Source: Planctomycetaceae bacterium
GTDB taxonomy: Bacteria > Planctomycetota > Planctomycetia > Pirellulales > Thermoguttaceae
Assembly: GCA_012719125.1 (NCBI GenBank)
Contig: JAAYAY010000328.1
Coordinates: forward strand, 1 to 64,000
Direction: 5' to 3'
DNA length: 64,000 bases
The notes beneath the pieces were generated by a model. It did no database searches. It was not told the DNA's origin and saw only the letters and a list, made by a program, of their open reading frames with translations. This document shows, in pieces, positions 24,501 to 32,589 of this stretch. Position 1 is the first letter of the stretch, and each line of letters opens with the position of its first letter. The translations under genes and the position numbers were made by a program.

Positions 24501-26216
24501 ACCGTCACCAACGTCGCTCCGACGGCCGATATCGGTGGTCCCTACACGGTTACCGAAGGCGGGACCGTTCAACTCGATGCCGGCGGATCGACCGATCCGG
24601 GCGGTGACACATTGACGTACGAATGGGACTTCGATGGTGACGGCCAGTATGACGATGCCGTGGGCGCCACGCCCGACTTCTCGGTCGCGGGGCTCGACGG
24701 GCCAATGACCGTGACGGTCGGTTTGGCGGTTATCGATGACGACGGAGTCGGCACCTCGGCGACCGTCGAGATCAGCGTCACGCAACCGCAGCCGATTGAC
24801 TTGGGAACCGTCGACTTCAGCGAGTTTTCCGAATTGGCTCTGCCGGACGGCAACGTCTGGTACCGATTGACCGCCGCCCGGAGTGGCCAGTTGACGGCTA
24901 TTGCGTCGGCTGCTGCCGGTTCGGCTTCAGTTAACCTCTACGACAGTTGGAAGACTGTGCCACCGCTGGCCGTTTCGTCGGCAATGGAGGGCGTGGAACG
25001 ACTCGACCATGCAGTCGAGGCCGGCACGACTTACTTCCTACGGATTGCAGGCAGTTCGACGGACGCCGCCTTGACGATCGCCAACCTCGTCACAACCGCC
25101 GGTACGGAGGTCATGGTCTTCGGCACCGACGGCGCCGACGCGTTCGAGTTTGCCGCGACGGGATCCTACACTGTTACGATTAAAGGCGTCGAATACCATT
25201 TTGATGACGCGGTCTATGAGACGATCGTGTTCAACGGCGGCCTCGGCGACGATTCGGCCGCGCTCACCGGCGGAGCCGGCCCGGAGGTTGCCCGATTCTA
25301 CCCCGACCACGGGACGTTCGGCGAGAATGGATTCCTTGTCACGGTCAGCGACACCACCGCAATCACCGCCCACAGCGGCGGGGAGGGCGACCTGGCCTTC
25401 ATGTACGACTCGCCCGGCGACGACGAGTTCATCGCGAGAAAAGGTTACGGGAAACTATCCGGCGATGGTTTCAGCCTCGAGACCTTTGATTTCATGGTCA
25501 CCTACGGTTATGCGACGACCCGAGACGGCGGCAACGACGTGGCCTACATGGAAGACACGCCGGGGGCGGACAAGTTCAAGTTCGACTGGCCCAACTCAAA
25601 CCAGTTCTTCGGCAAGATGTACGGCGGTGGCGACTACTTCAATCGGGCCAAGAATTTCGAGCGGATTGTAGCCACCATGACCGACGGCAAGGACACCGTT
25701 CGGTTGTTCGACTCGACGGGGAACGACACGTTCTTCGGCCAGAAGGCCGAAAGCCGATTGATCGGCCCGGGCTACGACGTGACCGTAAGCGGCTATGACT
25801 CACTCATCGCCTACGCCTCCAAAGGCACGGATGCTGCCCATCTGCAGGATTCCGAGGACGACGACACGACCCGGGCACGACCTCACAAGGTCATCCTCTG
25901 GGGTGGTGACGATACGCACCCGACCTACGAGATCACCGCCCGCAAGTTCGATGAGTATCACTTTGAGGCGAAGAACGGTGGCTACAATCGTGCAAAGTTG
26001 CACGATACGATCTTCAGCGACCACGTGGGTGCCACGGGTGATACCGCCAGTTTCTACAGGAATGATGGGGAGTTGGGCCTCCTCTATGAGGTCGTCGCAT
26101 TTGATTGGGTCAAACTGTACGCAACCGACAACGATGGCCATGACACCGTGAAGAAGGAAGATCCGATCGAATTCGAACTGATCTATGACGAAGGTCTGTG
26201 GGAAGAGGTGCCCTAG
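18564..26216 (+). CDS. Giant secreted PLC-like / PKD-repeat surface protein
   Basis: A 2,550-residue protein. The N-terminus carries LRLESLESRHLLAG, a planctomycete signature for large exported proteins. Residues ~50-400 resemble a PLC-like phosphodiesterase (calcium-dependent PI-PLC type): LGSHNAYN with a candidate catalytic His, AGARVLELDLW, and VWSWAEGDPG near its end. A long beta-rich region follows (~500-1700). Four PKD-type Ig domains lie at ~1710-2075, the last three with a 91-residue period. A pre-peptidase C-terminal-like domain follows (~2080-2170). The end (~2175-2550) has imperfect ~60-70 residue repeats with DSPGDDEF, DTPGADKF and DSTGNDTF. Acidic DxDxDG-like loops suggest calcium binding. 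It is probably a cell-surface or matrix protein with lipid or phosphodiester hydrolase activity. The start has AGGGG about 8 nt upstream. Confidence 0.85.
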   Translation: MDQGNQRCLESQVRWRPAARDRRLRLESLESRHLLAGPAVAEFMGAYTWWALKSQRDLQVNEPISNTLQLGSHNAYNSKAYGAANIPLVAPNQIFSLADQLDAGARVLELDLWLYNGGIVLNHNQEWEPNPIGINPSAPVIPIVEALDEIRGWVDANSSEVIFLHLENHTGLEDRQWKEPFQQVLGSLGDDGSRLTKTVDYSNQTIYKSRAELLAEGIRVEYFEESGTTPTQDFSMEGEEPDLGYLQIVYGDGMGESGNDEWDVDPVTAQLLTEYARNAVNVVRMDFFLGQKGDVGWVNLGLVGGPEKAFYDLPDGKRGDLLKAAVWSWAEGDPGATRLRDGRIGILGGGRDVVVQDAKTLLGQDWGWFTAERWRSVSPDSGPYPFALRSVHRYSTKTDGSLVRTDGTKGDYFWQESMFTGRWGDFVNIPADELYLLKNGHKVKDKSGEDIPMQFAGPVNGLENWKLYESRTTDASIWLGVQDLDRDGNWSTDTRFTFVSLDGHKNLIVQDLFPSDTMRVQGRIDDLSIRVADGELVLQQGTAGTASSWARHVHNMVTTVGHYASANEVHVPLSQFSGQILVRTAGCDDRLTFLAGSGSPGLTVVYEGGNGADQAVFSGEGIVTLAPGVLQVPGLGSVKTDGVESILTDGDPPPLSVQTSIFCDAEGNLVVYDPAASTLSSELQIVIDSERGELNFRQLSAGGITTTIGRQVDESNVVVSLTSFTGELRLLAVDGLELETGFGNDLVVVGQRGLQTRVGVNGLVCATEGLHKIRINAGAGADVLLVDPASEGLVQTIIFDGGAGANTVVAVGQAVFTPNSNLNVSSVGDILLANAGEAILPGAGGSKAVTAAYQDFTGKLIVHDFTRNGLDDVLTMSLDPDHASLSFSQETETTLVSTVGTRTDEDLRIPWTMEGVRIQSEGGQDMLTMELTDQSDSARVNRQGAVTRIELAPCSGMNGLVFEATGVEKFCIDTRDGDDTLEINADSEPIGDAVTIQGGEGVDTIAAMRDAGYLKLGDSSLWLDDLGWVLLQSVEQASLSAGAGQNEFIFSEWTGTVTAAGGGGDDRYTFYPADAPGQYTLVELADEGNDVVDFWGLGADSPALALDWYRPAGAVTATAFASHPLAGLVHVGEAGQQVNFEYGLNAMPQLDPIVVDPAWNGEGETFYQVRFVEVGGKMTLAARIDWGDGSEDSPAEIVQAPGSVEGLVTGSHAYPAGTRRITVTVDSSAPEISAGHVRATVFDESEIDHSVLSVDPTEIAVAAVAGATVQIPLTVGESGGETSIAAVVFSCTDLVGVSGTIPCSAVTFDAQSFHLAPGASRVVIASIPVPAEMEGEVSGTITVSSANTAEATIPVSLMIVGSEIPTINITETPDYGSDGLLHGLVTGVDFATHQLATYIYVDGSGWWTKPTFAEPAVAIGPDGSFAVDVVSGGLDAWATIFCTAVLPDDVTIPIADGDGSLPAELASLAVAIDFQQRYGRTIEFAGYTWAVKEAVLPVGPGLNRFSSDEADVWVDEEGLHLTVNFHDGQWWSSEVVLLDSLGYGTYAIQTDSRNDILDANAVFGAFTWDPYGDDEAIPGWPYREIDIEDSRWGEAASSLNSQFVVQPWEPAGHRHQYTLPDLGDSSALTRFFNWQPLQIEFAALAGYYSADDYPTEAVIDEWTFSHDADAGLVVPEPGREQFRLNLWLSNTEPAEGETVEVVIRDFTHLSAGGPCQINEGEDLSLDASSWLGTVDANVAFAWDLDDDGEYDDANDVTTTVPWSTLAGLGLASDGSPLPIHVRASDEETVIATGSTTLTINNLVPNVDAGGPYTVGEGGTVQLDAGGSTDPGGDALTYGWDFDGDGQYDDAVGATPNFSAAGLDGPTSVTVWLQVTDDGGASDTAAVELTVTNVAPTADIGGSYTVAEGGIVQLDASGSTDPGSDVLTYAWDLDNDGEHDDAVGATPVFSAAGLDGPTSVTIRLQVTDDDGASDVTTITITVTNVAPTADIGGPYTVTEGGTVQLDAGGSTDPGGDTLTYEWDFDGDGQYDDAVGATPDFSVAGLDGPMTVTVGLAVIDDDGVGTSATVEISVTQPQPIDLGTVDFSEFSELALPDGNVWYRLTAARSGQLTAIASAAAGSASVNLYDSWKTVPPLAVSSAMEGVERLDHAVEAGTTYFLRIAGSSTDAALTIANLVTTAGTEVMVFGTDGADAFEFAATGSYTVTIKGVEYHFDDAVYETIVFNGGLGDDSAALTGGAGPEVARFYPDHGTFGENGFLVTVSDTTAITAHSGGEGDLAFMYDSPGDDEFIARKGYGKLSGDGFSLETFDFMVTYGYATTRDGGNDVAYMEDTPGADKFKFDWPNSNQFFGKMYGGGDYFNRAKNFERIVATMTDGKDTVRLFDSTGNDTFFGQKAESRLIGPGYDVTVSGYDSLIAYASKGTDAAHLQDSEDDDTTRARPHKVILWGGDDTHPTYEITARKFDEYHFEAKNGGYNRAKLHDTIFSDHVGATGDTASFYRNDGELGLLYEVVAFDWVKLYATDNDGHDTVKKEDPIEFELIYDEGLWEEVP
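23973..24791 (+). repeat. Three 273-bp tandem repeats encoding PKD domains
   Basis: Copies start at 23973, 24246 and 24519, exactly 273 bp (91 codons) apart. Each encodes a GGxYTVxEGG...QLDAxGSTDPG...LTY.WD.D.DG pattern. DNA identity is high in blocks such as the codons for QLDA and GSTDP, so the copies arose by fairly recent in-frame duplication or are kept alike by gene conversion. A fourth, more divergent PKD-like unit lies just upstream (about 23690-23970). Confidence 0.85.
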
Positions 26217-26244
26217 TGGGGTATTGCTGTGCTCAGCCGCGGCC

Positions 26245-26796
26245 TCACCGGGAAGACGGAGCTATTCTCCGCCCCGGGTGCTTCTGTTCAAACGCCCGTT
26301 TCGCCCGATCGCGCAGCACGACGTAACAGGCAATCGCGCCGCCGAGGAAGCCCGAGATATAGCTGGCGGTGTGGGCCCAGAGATCCGTCAGGAAGGCCAC
26401 GTGGTGCTCGGCCGGCACGTTCGTGGCGAACGGTTCGACCAGGAAGACCGTGCCGCTCGAAGCTAGCACGAACCCGATGCCTCCGAAGACCAGGGCACAG
26501 GCTGCCGCGAAGAGCATCACCAGGGCGACGGGTCGCAGCAGACGTCGCACGGAGAACTTTGGCCACCCACCGGCCCTTGCCGCGGCCGCCAGGGAGAGCC
26601 CCAGAAACAGCCCGACCCACCACGTTCCGGCAATTCCCCAGGCAACGCCAAGAAGGGTGGGAGAGTCGGAAGCGATCAGCGGAGGATGGCCGATCGTGAA
26701 GTACTCGACACAGATGCGAGCCGTCACCTGATCGTGGAGAATGCCGTACACGAAACAGGCGGAGATGCACAGAGCGATGATTGCGGCTACTCGCAT
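26245..26796 (-). CDS. Uncharacterised four-helix membrane protein
   Basis: A 183-residue protein with about four hydrophobic segments (residues ~4-20, ~50-72, ~88-112, ~140-160). It has conserved-looking polar features: HDQVTARICVEYFTIGHPP in the first extracytoplasmic loop and GVAWGIAGTWWVG in the second span. The arrangement recalls an uncharacterised membrane family seen in planctomycetes and other bacteria; I know of no assigned function. The ATG is preceded by GAGGAG, a strong ribosome site. It lies 66 bp downstream of the HNH gene on the same strand and converges on the giant surface protein. Confidence 0.7.
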   Translation of the reverse strand: MRVAAIIALCISACFVYGILHDQVTARICVEYFTIGHPPLIASDSPTLLGVAWGIAGTWWVGLFLGLSLAAAARAGGWPKFSVRRLLRPVALVMLFAAACALVFGGIGFVLASSGTVFLVEPFATNVPAEHHVAFLTDLWAHTASYISGFLGGAIACYVVLRDRAKRAFEQKHPGRRIAPSSR

Positions 26797-26862
26797 GGGG
26801 CTCCTCAGGAGACGCTCTGGCCGACAACGTTCCCGCTCTTCTTCGTCCGCGCACGTACTTGC

Positions 26863-27267
26863 TCAGGAAAACCTGCCGCCCGCCTTCAACCACATTTCGC
26901 GGAGTTCCACACGACGGAGGTCGTTCATTCTAAGGAGGCGAACGGTTGCGCGGCCAGTAGCAGTCACTCCTACAATCTCGCCGCCACGAAACATGAAGTG
27001 GTTCCCCCACTCATCCAGACGTGGGTTGAAGAGCAGCACAATCTCACCGGAATCAGGATCGATACTGGTCAGATTCGGTCCCTTGTAGGCGTTGCATCGA
27101 TCACAGGCGAGGGCAAGCTGGCGAGGATCATCCTCTCCCCCGTGCTGTCTCGCAACGATGTGTTCAATGTGAAAGGGAATGAGAGGCGTAGCCGCTTGGG
27201 GAATCCGACAGTACTCACACACATCGCGAGCACGCCGCCGCACGAATTGGCGAGTCTCGGCATCCAT
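26863..27267 (-). CDS. HNH endonuclease
   Basis: A 134-residue HNH nuclease. The metal/zinc module is visible as CEYCRIP, then FHIEHIVARQHGG (catalytic His-rich strand) and LALACDRCNAYKG, giving the two CxxC pairs and the HNH core. The start at 27267 (MDAETRQFVRRRA) was chosen because it follows the upstream gene by one base and matches the usual beginning of this small family. Such small HNH proteins, paired with a short partner gene, are common in cyanobacteria and planctomycetes, but the DNA target and role are not known. No methylase or terminase is nearby. Confidence 0.85.
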   Translation of the reverse strand: MDAETRQFVRRRARDVCEYCRIPQAATPLIPFHIEHIVARQHGGEDDPRQLALACDRCNAYKGPNLTSIDPDSGEIVLLFNPRLDEWGNHFMFRGGEIVGVTATGRATVRLLRMNDLRRVELREMWLKAGGRFS

Positions 27268-27268
27268 G

Positions 27269-27526
27269 CTACGCAGAGTGCCTCGCAAGAAACTGCCGAG
27301 CTTTCATCTGGATCAGCGAAATGATGTCGACCGCTTCGACGAACTCTTTGTATTCCTCTTCCTCCTCGGGCGAAAGCGTACCTTCATTTGCCTTCTGTCG
27401 AAGAACGCTGATGTGAGCCTCTGTTTCCGCATCCGTCCGGAGATTGACGAGGGCTCGTGCGACCTCCGGCGTAAACGACTCGGTGACCGGTTCCAACAAA
27501 CGGTCGAGATAGCTGATAGTGCTCAT
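27269..27526 (-). CDS. Small conserved partner protein of the HNH endonuclease
   Basis: An 85-residue acidic, helical, probably cytosolic protein. It begins MSTISYLDRLLEPVTESFTP and has an EEEEEYKEFVEAVD stretch. It has no signal peptide or membrane segment. Its stop and the start codon of the HNH gene are separated by one base, so the two are an operon. I recall the same gene pair in other bacteria, which suggests the small protein works with, or controls, the nuclease. A toxin-antitoxin-like role is possible but has no direct support. Confidence 0.75.
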   Translation of the reverse strand: MSTISYLDRLLEPVTESFTPEVARALVNLRTDAETEAHISVLRQKANEGTLSPEEEEEYKEFVEAVDIISLIQMKARQFLARHSA

Positions 27527-27703
27527 GCTCGGATTATACCACGAAATGCCGATGGTGTGGAAGCAAATCGACGGACCGGCTTCCCTTCTCCAAGCCGAAC
27601 ATATTCCCCCCTTCCCATGGTAGCCAGGGGCCTTCTCTTTCATTTTGCCCCCCAGAACCGGAGGGTGGCGCGACGAGAGTCCACGTGCGTCATCCAGAAA
27701 CAC

Positions 27704-29632
27704 CTACGCCGCCCGCCGCGTCTCGTGCTCCCGCTCTTCAGGCGGCACGTACTCCGAAACCAGCCGCCGGAGCCGCTCGAGAACCAGGGCTTGGGGACCG
27801 TTGGCAAGCTGTTCCAGTTGACCGACGGCGGCCGCGATCCTCTCGGGATCCCGACGCTGGCGGTCGGCGATCATGATCTTGGAATGCCGCGTGGGCAGAT
27901 GCGCTTCGCCTTCGGCGTGGAGTTCTTCGTAGAGCTTCTCGCCGGGACGCAGGCCGGTGAACTCGATTTCGATGTCCTCGCCGACACGCAGCCCGGAAAG
28001 GCGGATCATGTCGGTGGCCAGATCGACGATGCGAACGGGCTCGCCCATGTCGAGCAATAGAATCTCGCCGTCGTTGCCGATTGCTCCGGCCTGGATCACC
28101 AGTTGGGCGGCTTCGGGAATCGTCATGAAGAACCGCTGCATCCGCGGATCGGTGACCGTCACCGGACCACCGGCGGCAATCTGCTGGCGGAAGACGGGCA
28201 CGACGCTCCCCGCCGAATCGAGCACGTTGCCGAACCGCACGGTGATGAACCGGCACTCGGACTTGCCCGCGCGGGACTGCACATACATTTCGGCGGCCCG
28301 CTTGCAGGCTCCCATCACACTGGTCGGATTGACGGCCTTATCGGTCGAGATCATCACAAACGACTCCACCCCGTGGGCCTGCGCCAGGTCGGCCAGACAA
28401 CGGGTGGCGCCGACGATGTTCTTAACCGCCTCGCCCGCGTGAGACTCCATCAACGGCACGTGCTTGTAGGCCGCGGCGTGGAACACGATCTCCGGACGGT
28501 ACTGTTCCAGGAGCACACTCATACGCTCCCGGTCGAGGATATCGGCCATGCAGATCTTGATGTCGGTGTCTGGCATGTCGGCCCGCAGTTCCCGCTCCAG
28601 GTAGAACTGCCCGTTTTCGCTGCGATCGACCAACACCAGACGCTTGGGGGCGAAGTGCAGCAACTGGCGACAGATCTCCGAGCCGATGCTGCCCGCACTC
28701 CCCGTGATCATCAGCGTACGCCCCTCCAACCACTCCCGCAGGTTCGACGACTCCAGTTCCACCGGTTCTCGGCGGAGCAGGTCCTCGATGGCCACGGGAC
28801 GCGGTTGGATCGCGATCTTCCCGCAGATCAGTTCCTGATAGCTGGGCAGGACCTTGACGTGAATCGACTGGCGCCTCGCCTGCTCGACGAGCCGCCGCAC
28901 CTGCCGCCCCGCCAGGGCGTCGCGCACGATCAATACCTCGTCGACGCCGTGCCGCAGGGCCAGGTGGCACGTTTCGTCCAGGTGCCCGATGATCCGCACG
29001 CCGCCGATCCGGGTGCCGAGCCGCCCGTGTTCCGTATCGATCACGCCGATCACGTGGTAGCCGAGCCGCATGTTTCCATGGATTGCCCGCACCAACACTT
29101 CCGCCGAACTGTTGGCCCCGACGATGATCGTTGCCTTCTTGTCGACCAGAAAGAGGAGCGAGCAACTGCGCTCCTGGAGGATTCGCAGCAGCCCGCGGAG
29201 CCCGGCCACCACGGCGATCGTGGTGCCCCAGTCGATGGCGAAGACCGTGCGCGGAATCGGCTGGTAGCTCAAGAATACCCGCTCGACGAGCACGGTCAGA
29301 ACGATGCTGACCGTGACGGCCTCGATCAGCGTGATCACGTCGTCGAAGGTGACATACCGCCCCCAGCCGCGCAGCAGGCCGAACCAGGCAAACACGACCA
29401 GCTTGATGCCGATGACGACCTCGATGGCCGACCAGAACCGCCACATTTCGCGGGGGCCGAGCTGGCCTTCATATCGGAGCCAGAGACTCAGGTAGAAGGT
29501 GCCGGCAAACACGCCGCAGAGCACGGCCGATGCCAGGGCTCGCCGCGCGATCCACGGAACCTTTCGCCCGAGATGGACCAGCCAACCGGACGAAGGTTCG
29601 TTGGTCGTATAGTCAGACTGATCAGAGTTCAT
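27704..29632 (-). CDS. Membrane-bound NDP-sugar 4,6-dehydratase/epimerase (WbpM/CapD/PglF-like)
   Basis: A 642-residue protein. The N-terminal ~160 residues contain about four membrane spans. A first Rossmann-like segment (~165-280: IIVGANSSAEVLVRAI) follows. The catalytic SDR domain starts near residue 308 with the NAD motif TGSAGSIGSE and has YKHVPLME and the active-site strand MISTDKAVNPTSVMGACKR, in which Met replaces the usual SDR Tyr. This is typical of the large WbpM/PglF type of UDP-GlcNAc 4,6-dehydratases. It supplies a modified sugar nucleotide for surface polysaccharide synthesis. It is the last of four closely spaced genes after the export protein, autokinase and ligase. Confidence 0.9.
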   Translation of the reverse strand: MNSDQSDYTTNEPSSGWLVHLGRKVPWIARRALASAVLCGVFAGTFYLSLWLRYEGQLGPREMWRFWSAIEVVIGIKLVVFAWFGLLRGWGRYVTFDDVITLIEAVTVSIVLTVLVERVFLSYQPIPRTVFAIDWGTTIAVVAGLRGLLRILQERSCSLLFLVDKKATIIVGANSSAEVLVRAIHGNMRLGYHVIGVIDTEHGRLGTRIGGVRIIGHLDETCHLALRHGVDEVLIVRDALAGRQVRRLVEQARRQSIHVKVLPSYQELICGKIAIQPRPVAIEDLLRREPVELESSNLREWLEGRTLMITGSAGSIGSEICRQLLHFAPKRLVLVDRSENGQFYLERELRADMPDTDIKICMADILDRERMSVLLEQYRPEIVFHAAAYKHVPLMESHAGEAVKNIVGATRCLADLAQAHGVESFVMISTDKAVNPTSVMGACKRAAEMYVQSRAGKSECRFITVRFGNVLDSAGSVVPVFRQQIAAGGPVTVTDPRMQRFFMTIPEAAQLVIQAGAIGNDGEILLLDMGEPVRIVDLATDMIRLSGLRVGEDIEIEFTGLRPGEKLYEELHAEGEAHLPTRHSKIMIADRQRRDPERIAAAVGQLEQLANGPQALVLERLRRLVSEYVPPEEREHETRRAA

Positions 29633-29676
29633 ATCTCACCCAACAGCACAAGGCAGCCGTACTCGGAAGTCAGAGT

Positions 29677-32553
29677 CTAGCGGTGGAGAAGACCAGGGAC
29701 AGTTTCCCGCGGGTTTTCGACGGCGGGAACCTGGAGACTGGCCTCCTGAAAGGCGGTCCCCGCCGGATAGTAATTGCGGAACCGCCGGGTATCCGCGGTT
29801 TCCGGATCGAGCATGACGCGTTTCACGTCCGTTAGTCTCTGTTTCGCCTTAATGTGACCTGGTTTGGAACGCACACACCACGCTAAATGCTCGTCCGCCT
29901 CGGCATATCTACCCATATCCGACAGCAGGAACCCCAGCCGATAGCGTGCGTCAAAACTGTGCGAATTACATTGGACGGCCTGTCTCCCGCAAGCGGCCGC
30001 ATCCTCGAAGCGATCAATCTTCATGTAGGCCGACATGGCGTCCAGCCAGTGCTCGGAGGCCAATTCCGGACGCTTCTCATCGAGGTCAACCTCGGCCTCC
30101 TCTTGGGAAGCCCGGGCAACCGCTTCCAGGAGCGGGATCATCTGCTCCGGCTCGACTATCGCCGCATACCGCGATTCCATGTACTTCAGGGTTTCGAGTC
30201 CGGGCTGGAACTGGGCAAGCATGAACTCGATCTCTTCGCTGATCGCCGAGGGCACCGTCCGGCCTGCCATCCAGTCGACGATCTGCCGCTGAAAAATGGG
30301 CCCAGCGGCAAACGACTTCGCCCAAAAGTCGAGGGCTTCATCGCGGCGTCCTGCCAGGTGAGCCTCCCGGCCGGCATGGAAGAGCACCGTGCCGTCGTGG
30401 GGTCGAACCCGCAGGGCCTGGTCGACATAATCCCATGTGCCCGCATCGTGTTCGACGTCCAGAAAGCACAGTTCGCCAAGGTACAGGTAACCCATTCCCT
30501 CCAGCGGACAGAGGGCTACTCCTGCCTTGGCATGTTCGAGCGACAGCAGCAAACAGCGGTAGTGGTCGCCCACGGCACGCGACAACCACTCCTCGAGTTC
30601 CTGACGCGATGAATACTTGGCGGCGATCGCGGCATCGCGAATCTGGCTCAGCGGCATGCGGTTGACCGCCTTGTCCTGGGCAAATTGGAACAGCCGCAAG
30701 TACCCGCCCGCCAGCGCGATTCGGGCCTGGGCGTGATCGGGATCCCGCCTGACCACTTCGGCCAGTTCCGCGACCATGCGGCGTTCGTTCTCCCATTGCA
30801 TCGCCGTCACCTGCTGTTCGGCGGCCTTCTGCCGAGCGGCCACGACCCGAGGATCCTCCGGCACAAAGCTCGTCTTCTCCTCCACGGCAATCACGGGCGG
30901 GTTGAGATAGGCCGACCGCTGAAGACGCTGGTAGCTGGTCCAGGCGGGTTCAGCCGTTAGCGGCCCGATCTGTCCGGCGATCATCCAGGCCCCGACTGCG
31001 AGCGTCAGCGGAGCCCCCAACCAGGCGACCGGACGGGGCAGTACGAAGCGGTCCCTCTGCCGGTCTTGTTCGTCCTGAGTGAACTGGCTGATCCGGCAGG
31101 CACAGGCGACGAGGATCATGGCCACGGCCATGCAGCCCGGGACATACCAGACAAAATCGACTCCGCTGTGGGCGACGCTGGCCAGCAGGGCGGATGCGGC
31201 GGCTCCGGCCGCGACCGCCATCCGCGAGGAGTTGGCTCGTAGGAGACCTCGCCCCGTCCAGAAGAACCCCAGCAAGATGGCCAGGACGACCAGTACCAGC
31301 CCCACGAAGCCGGTCTCCAACGTGACTTGCAGATATCCGTTTTCCGCATGAGTATAGATTGTGTGGCCCGGCTGGTACTCCAGATACAGAGGATACACTT
31401 CCCGAAAGCTGCCCGCGCCCGAACCAACCCAGGGGAAATCGGGAATGGCGGCCAGCGTCGTCTTCCAGATGGTCCGCCGCCCCTCGCCGCGGTCGACCTC
31501 GTCGATCGAACCGGACGCGACCTTTTCGAGCCGTCCGCCCATCGAGTCCTGGTCTCCGAGGAACAGGAACGCACCGAACAAGATGGCGATCGCCGTCATT
31601 CCCAAGGCGAACTTCCCGCGAACCGCACCCGCCCAGTAGCAGACCAGAACAGTGGTCATAGCGGCCAGCCCGGCGGCGACGGCTCCGCCGCGCGAAAGGC
31701 TCATCAAGACTCCGGCGAATACGATCGCCAGTCCCGCAAACCGCAACCCCATGTCGAGCGTGGCCGCCCGGTTGCGGGTGCGTCTCGAGCGGGCGAAGGA
31801 ATCGCCTTGAAGACCGTAGCGGCGCATTCCGTCCTGGACCCACCAGATGACTGGCCCAATCCCCAGCGCCAGGAAATGGGCGAAATGGTTCCGGTTCGTG
31901 AAGGCGCCTTTGGCTACGTCGTCCGTGAGCACATAAGGATGCCGATAGACCCAGAAGAACTTGCCGTTGCTGGTAAGGTACTGCAAGAGCCCGAACAGGC
32001 TCATGCCGATGGCAGCGTAGGCGATCCAGTGCAGCAATCGTTCCACGTCCTCAAGGGAGCGAATGCGTTGCAGGCTCACCCAGTAGACCAGGGCGTAGGC
32101 GACGAAAACGATCAGGCCGGTTTGCGTTTCGGCCGGCGTAAGCGATATCCCCTGCCAAGCGTCCAGGCCGGCCGCTCCGTTTTCGGTCCACAAGGGCAGG
32201 ATCTCCGACGCCTTGGGCGACAAGCAACTCGTCCACGACGGAGGCAGCGGCGCCAGTTGCAGCCCGACCAGCGCGACGGCGGCCAGCAGGAGCAGGTGGG
32301 CCGCCGAACGCCGCCAGTATTGGCGAGGCAGCAGGAGTTGGCGCAGCCACCACGCGGAGGCGGCCGTTGCCGCGAAGACCGTCAGCGCGAATTGTCCCAA
32401 GGGGGTCCGCCCGCCCAGGAGCAAGGGCACGACGAAGACGCAACCGGCTAGCGCCACGTCGACGACGTGCAGTAACCCTCCGGCCCAGCGCTGGCTGGCT
32501 GCCCCGGCTGCCTGAGAATGTTCGAGATTCGAAGAATGGACTTCCTTGGCCAT
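29677..32553 (-). CDS. O-antigen ligase/polymerase-like membrane protein with TPR-type C-terminal region
   Basis: About 958 residues. Residues ~25-520 hold some twelve membrane spans with a Wzy/WaaL-type periplasmic loop: WVGSGAGSFREVYP and THAENGYLQVTLETGFVG, the hallmark of the O-antigen ligase domain. Residues ~590-950 are soluble, helical and TPR-like (LALGGYLRLF-type units, RVRPHDGTVLFHAGREAHL, FDARYRLGFLLSDMGRYAEADEHLAWC). Such proteins polymerise or ligate polysaccharide outside the inner membrane, and the TPR tail may bind other assembly proteins. The ATG at 32553 has GAGAGG 5-6 nt upstream. It starts 36 bp after the autokinase gene and ends 44 bp before the dehydratase gene. Confidence 0.85.
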   Translation of the reverse strand: MAKEVHSSNLEHSQAAGAASQRWAGGLLHVVDVALAGCVFVVPLLLGGRTPLGQFALTVFAATAASAWWLRQLLLPRQYWRRSAAHLLLLAAVALVGLQLAPLPPSWTSCLSPKASEILPLWTENGAAGLDAWQGISLTPAETQTGLIVFVAYALVYWVSLQRIRSLEDVERLLHWIAYAAIGMSLFGLLQYLTSNGKFFWVYRHPYVLTDDVAKGAFTNRNHFAHFLALGIGPVIWWVQDGMRRYGLQGDSFARSRRTRNRAATLDMGLRFAGLAIVFAGVLMSLSRGGAVAAGLAAMTTVLVCYWAGAVRGKFALGMTAIAILFGAFLFLGDQDSMGGRLEKVASGSIDEVDRGEGRRTIWKTTLAAIPDFPWVGSGAGSFREVYPLYLEYQPGHTIYTHAENGYLQVTLETGFVGLVLVVLAILLGFFWTGRGLLRANSSRMAVAAGAAASALLASVAHSGVDFVWYVPGCMAVAMILVACACRISQFTQDEQDRQRDRFVLPRPVAWLGAPLTLAVGAWMIAGQIGPLTAEPAWTSYQRLQRSAYLNPPVIAVEEKTSFVPEDPRVVAARQKAAEQQVTAMQWENERRMVAELAEVVRRDPDHAQARIALAGGYLRLFQFAQDKAVNRMPLSQIRDAAIAAKYSSRQELEEWLSRAVGDHYRCLLLSLEHAKAGVALCPLEGMGYLYLGELCFLDVEHDAGTWDYVDQALRVRPHDGTVLFHAGREAHLAGRRDEALDFWAKSFAAGPIFQRQIVDWMAGRTVPSAISEEIEFMLAQFQPGLETLKYMESRYAAIVEPEQMIPLLEAVARASQEEAEVDLDEKRPELASEHWLDAMSAYMKIDRFEDAAACGRQAVQCNSHSFDARYRLGFLLSDMGRYAEADEHLAWCVRSKPGHIKAKQRLTDVKRVMLDPETADTRRFRNYYPAGTAFQEASLQVPAVENPRETVPGLLHR

Positions 32554-32589
32554 GATTCCTCTCACCTTGCTCTGCCGCTCCACCTCCGG

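Noticed and set aside
23973-24791. Regular repeats that might suggest a CRISPR array
   Set aside because: The period is 273 bp, in frame, and encodes PKD domains; there are no short repeats with unique spacers and no cas genes.
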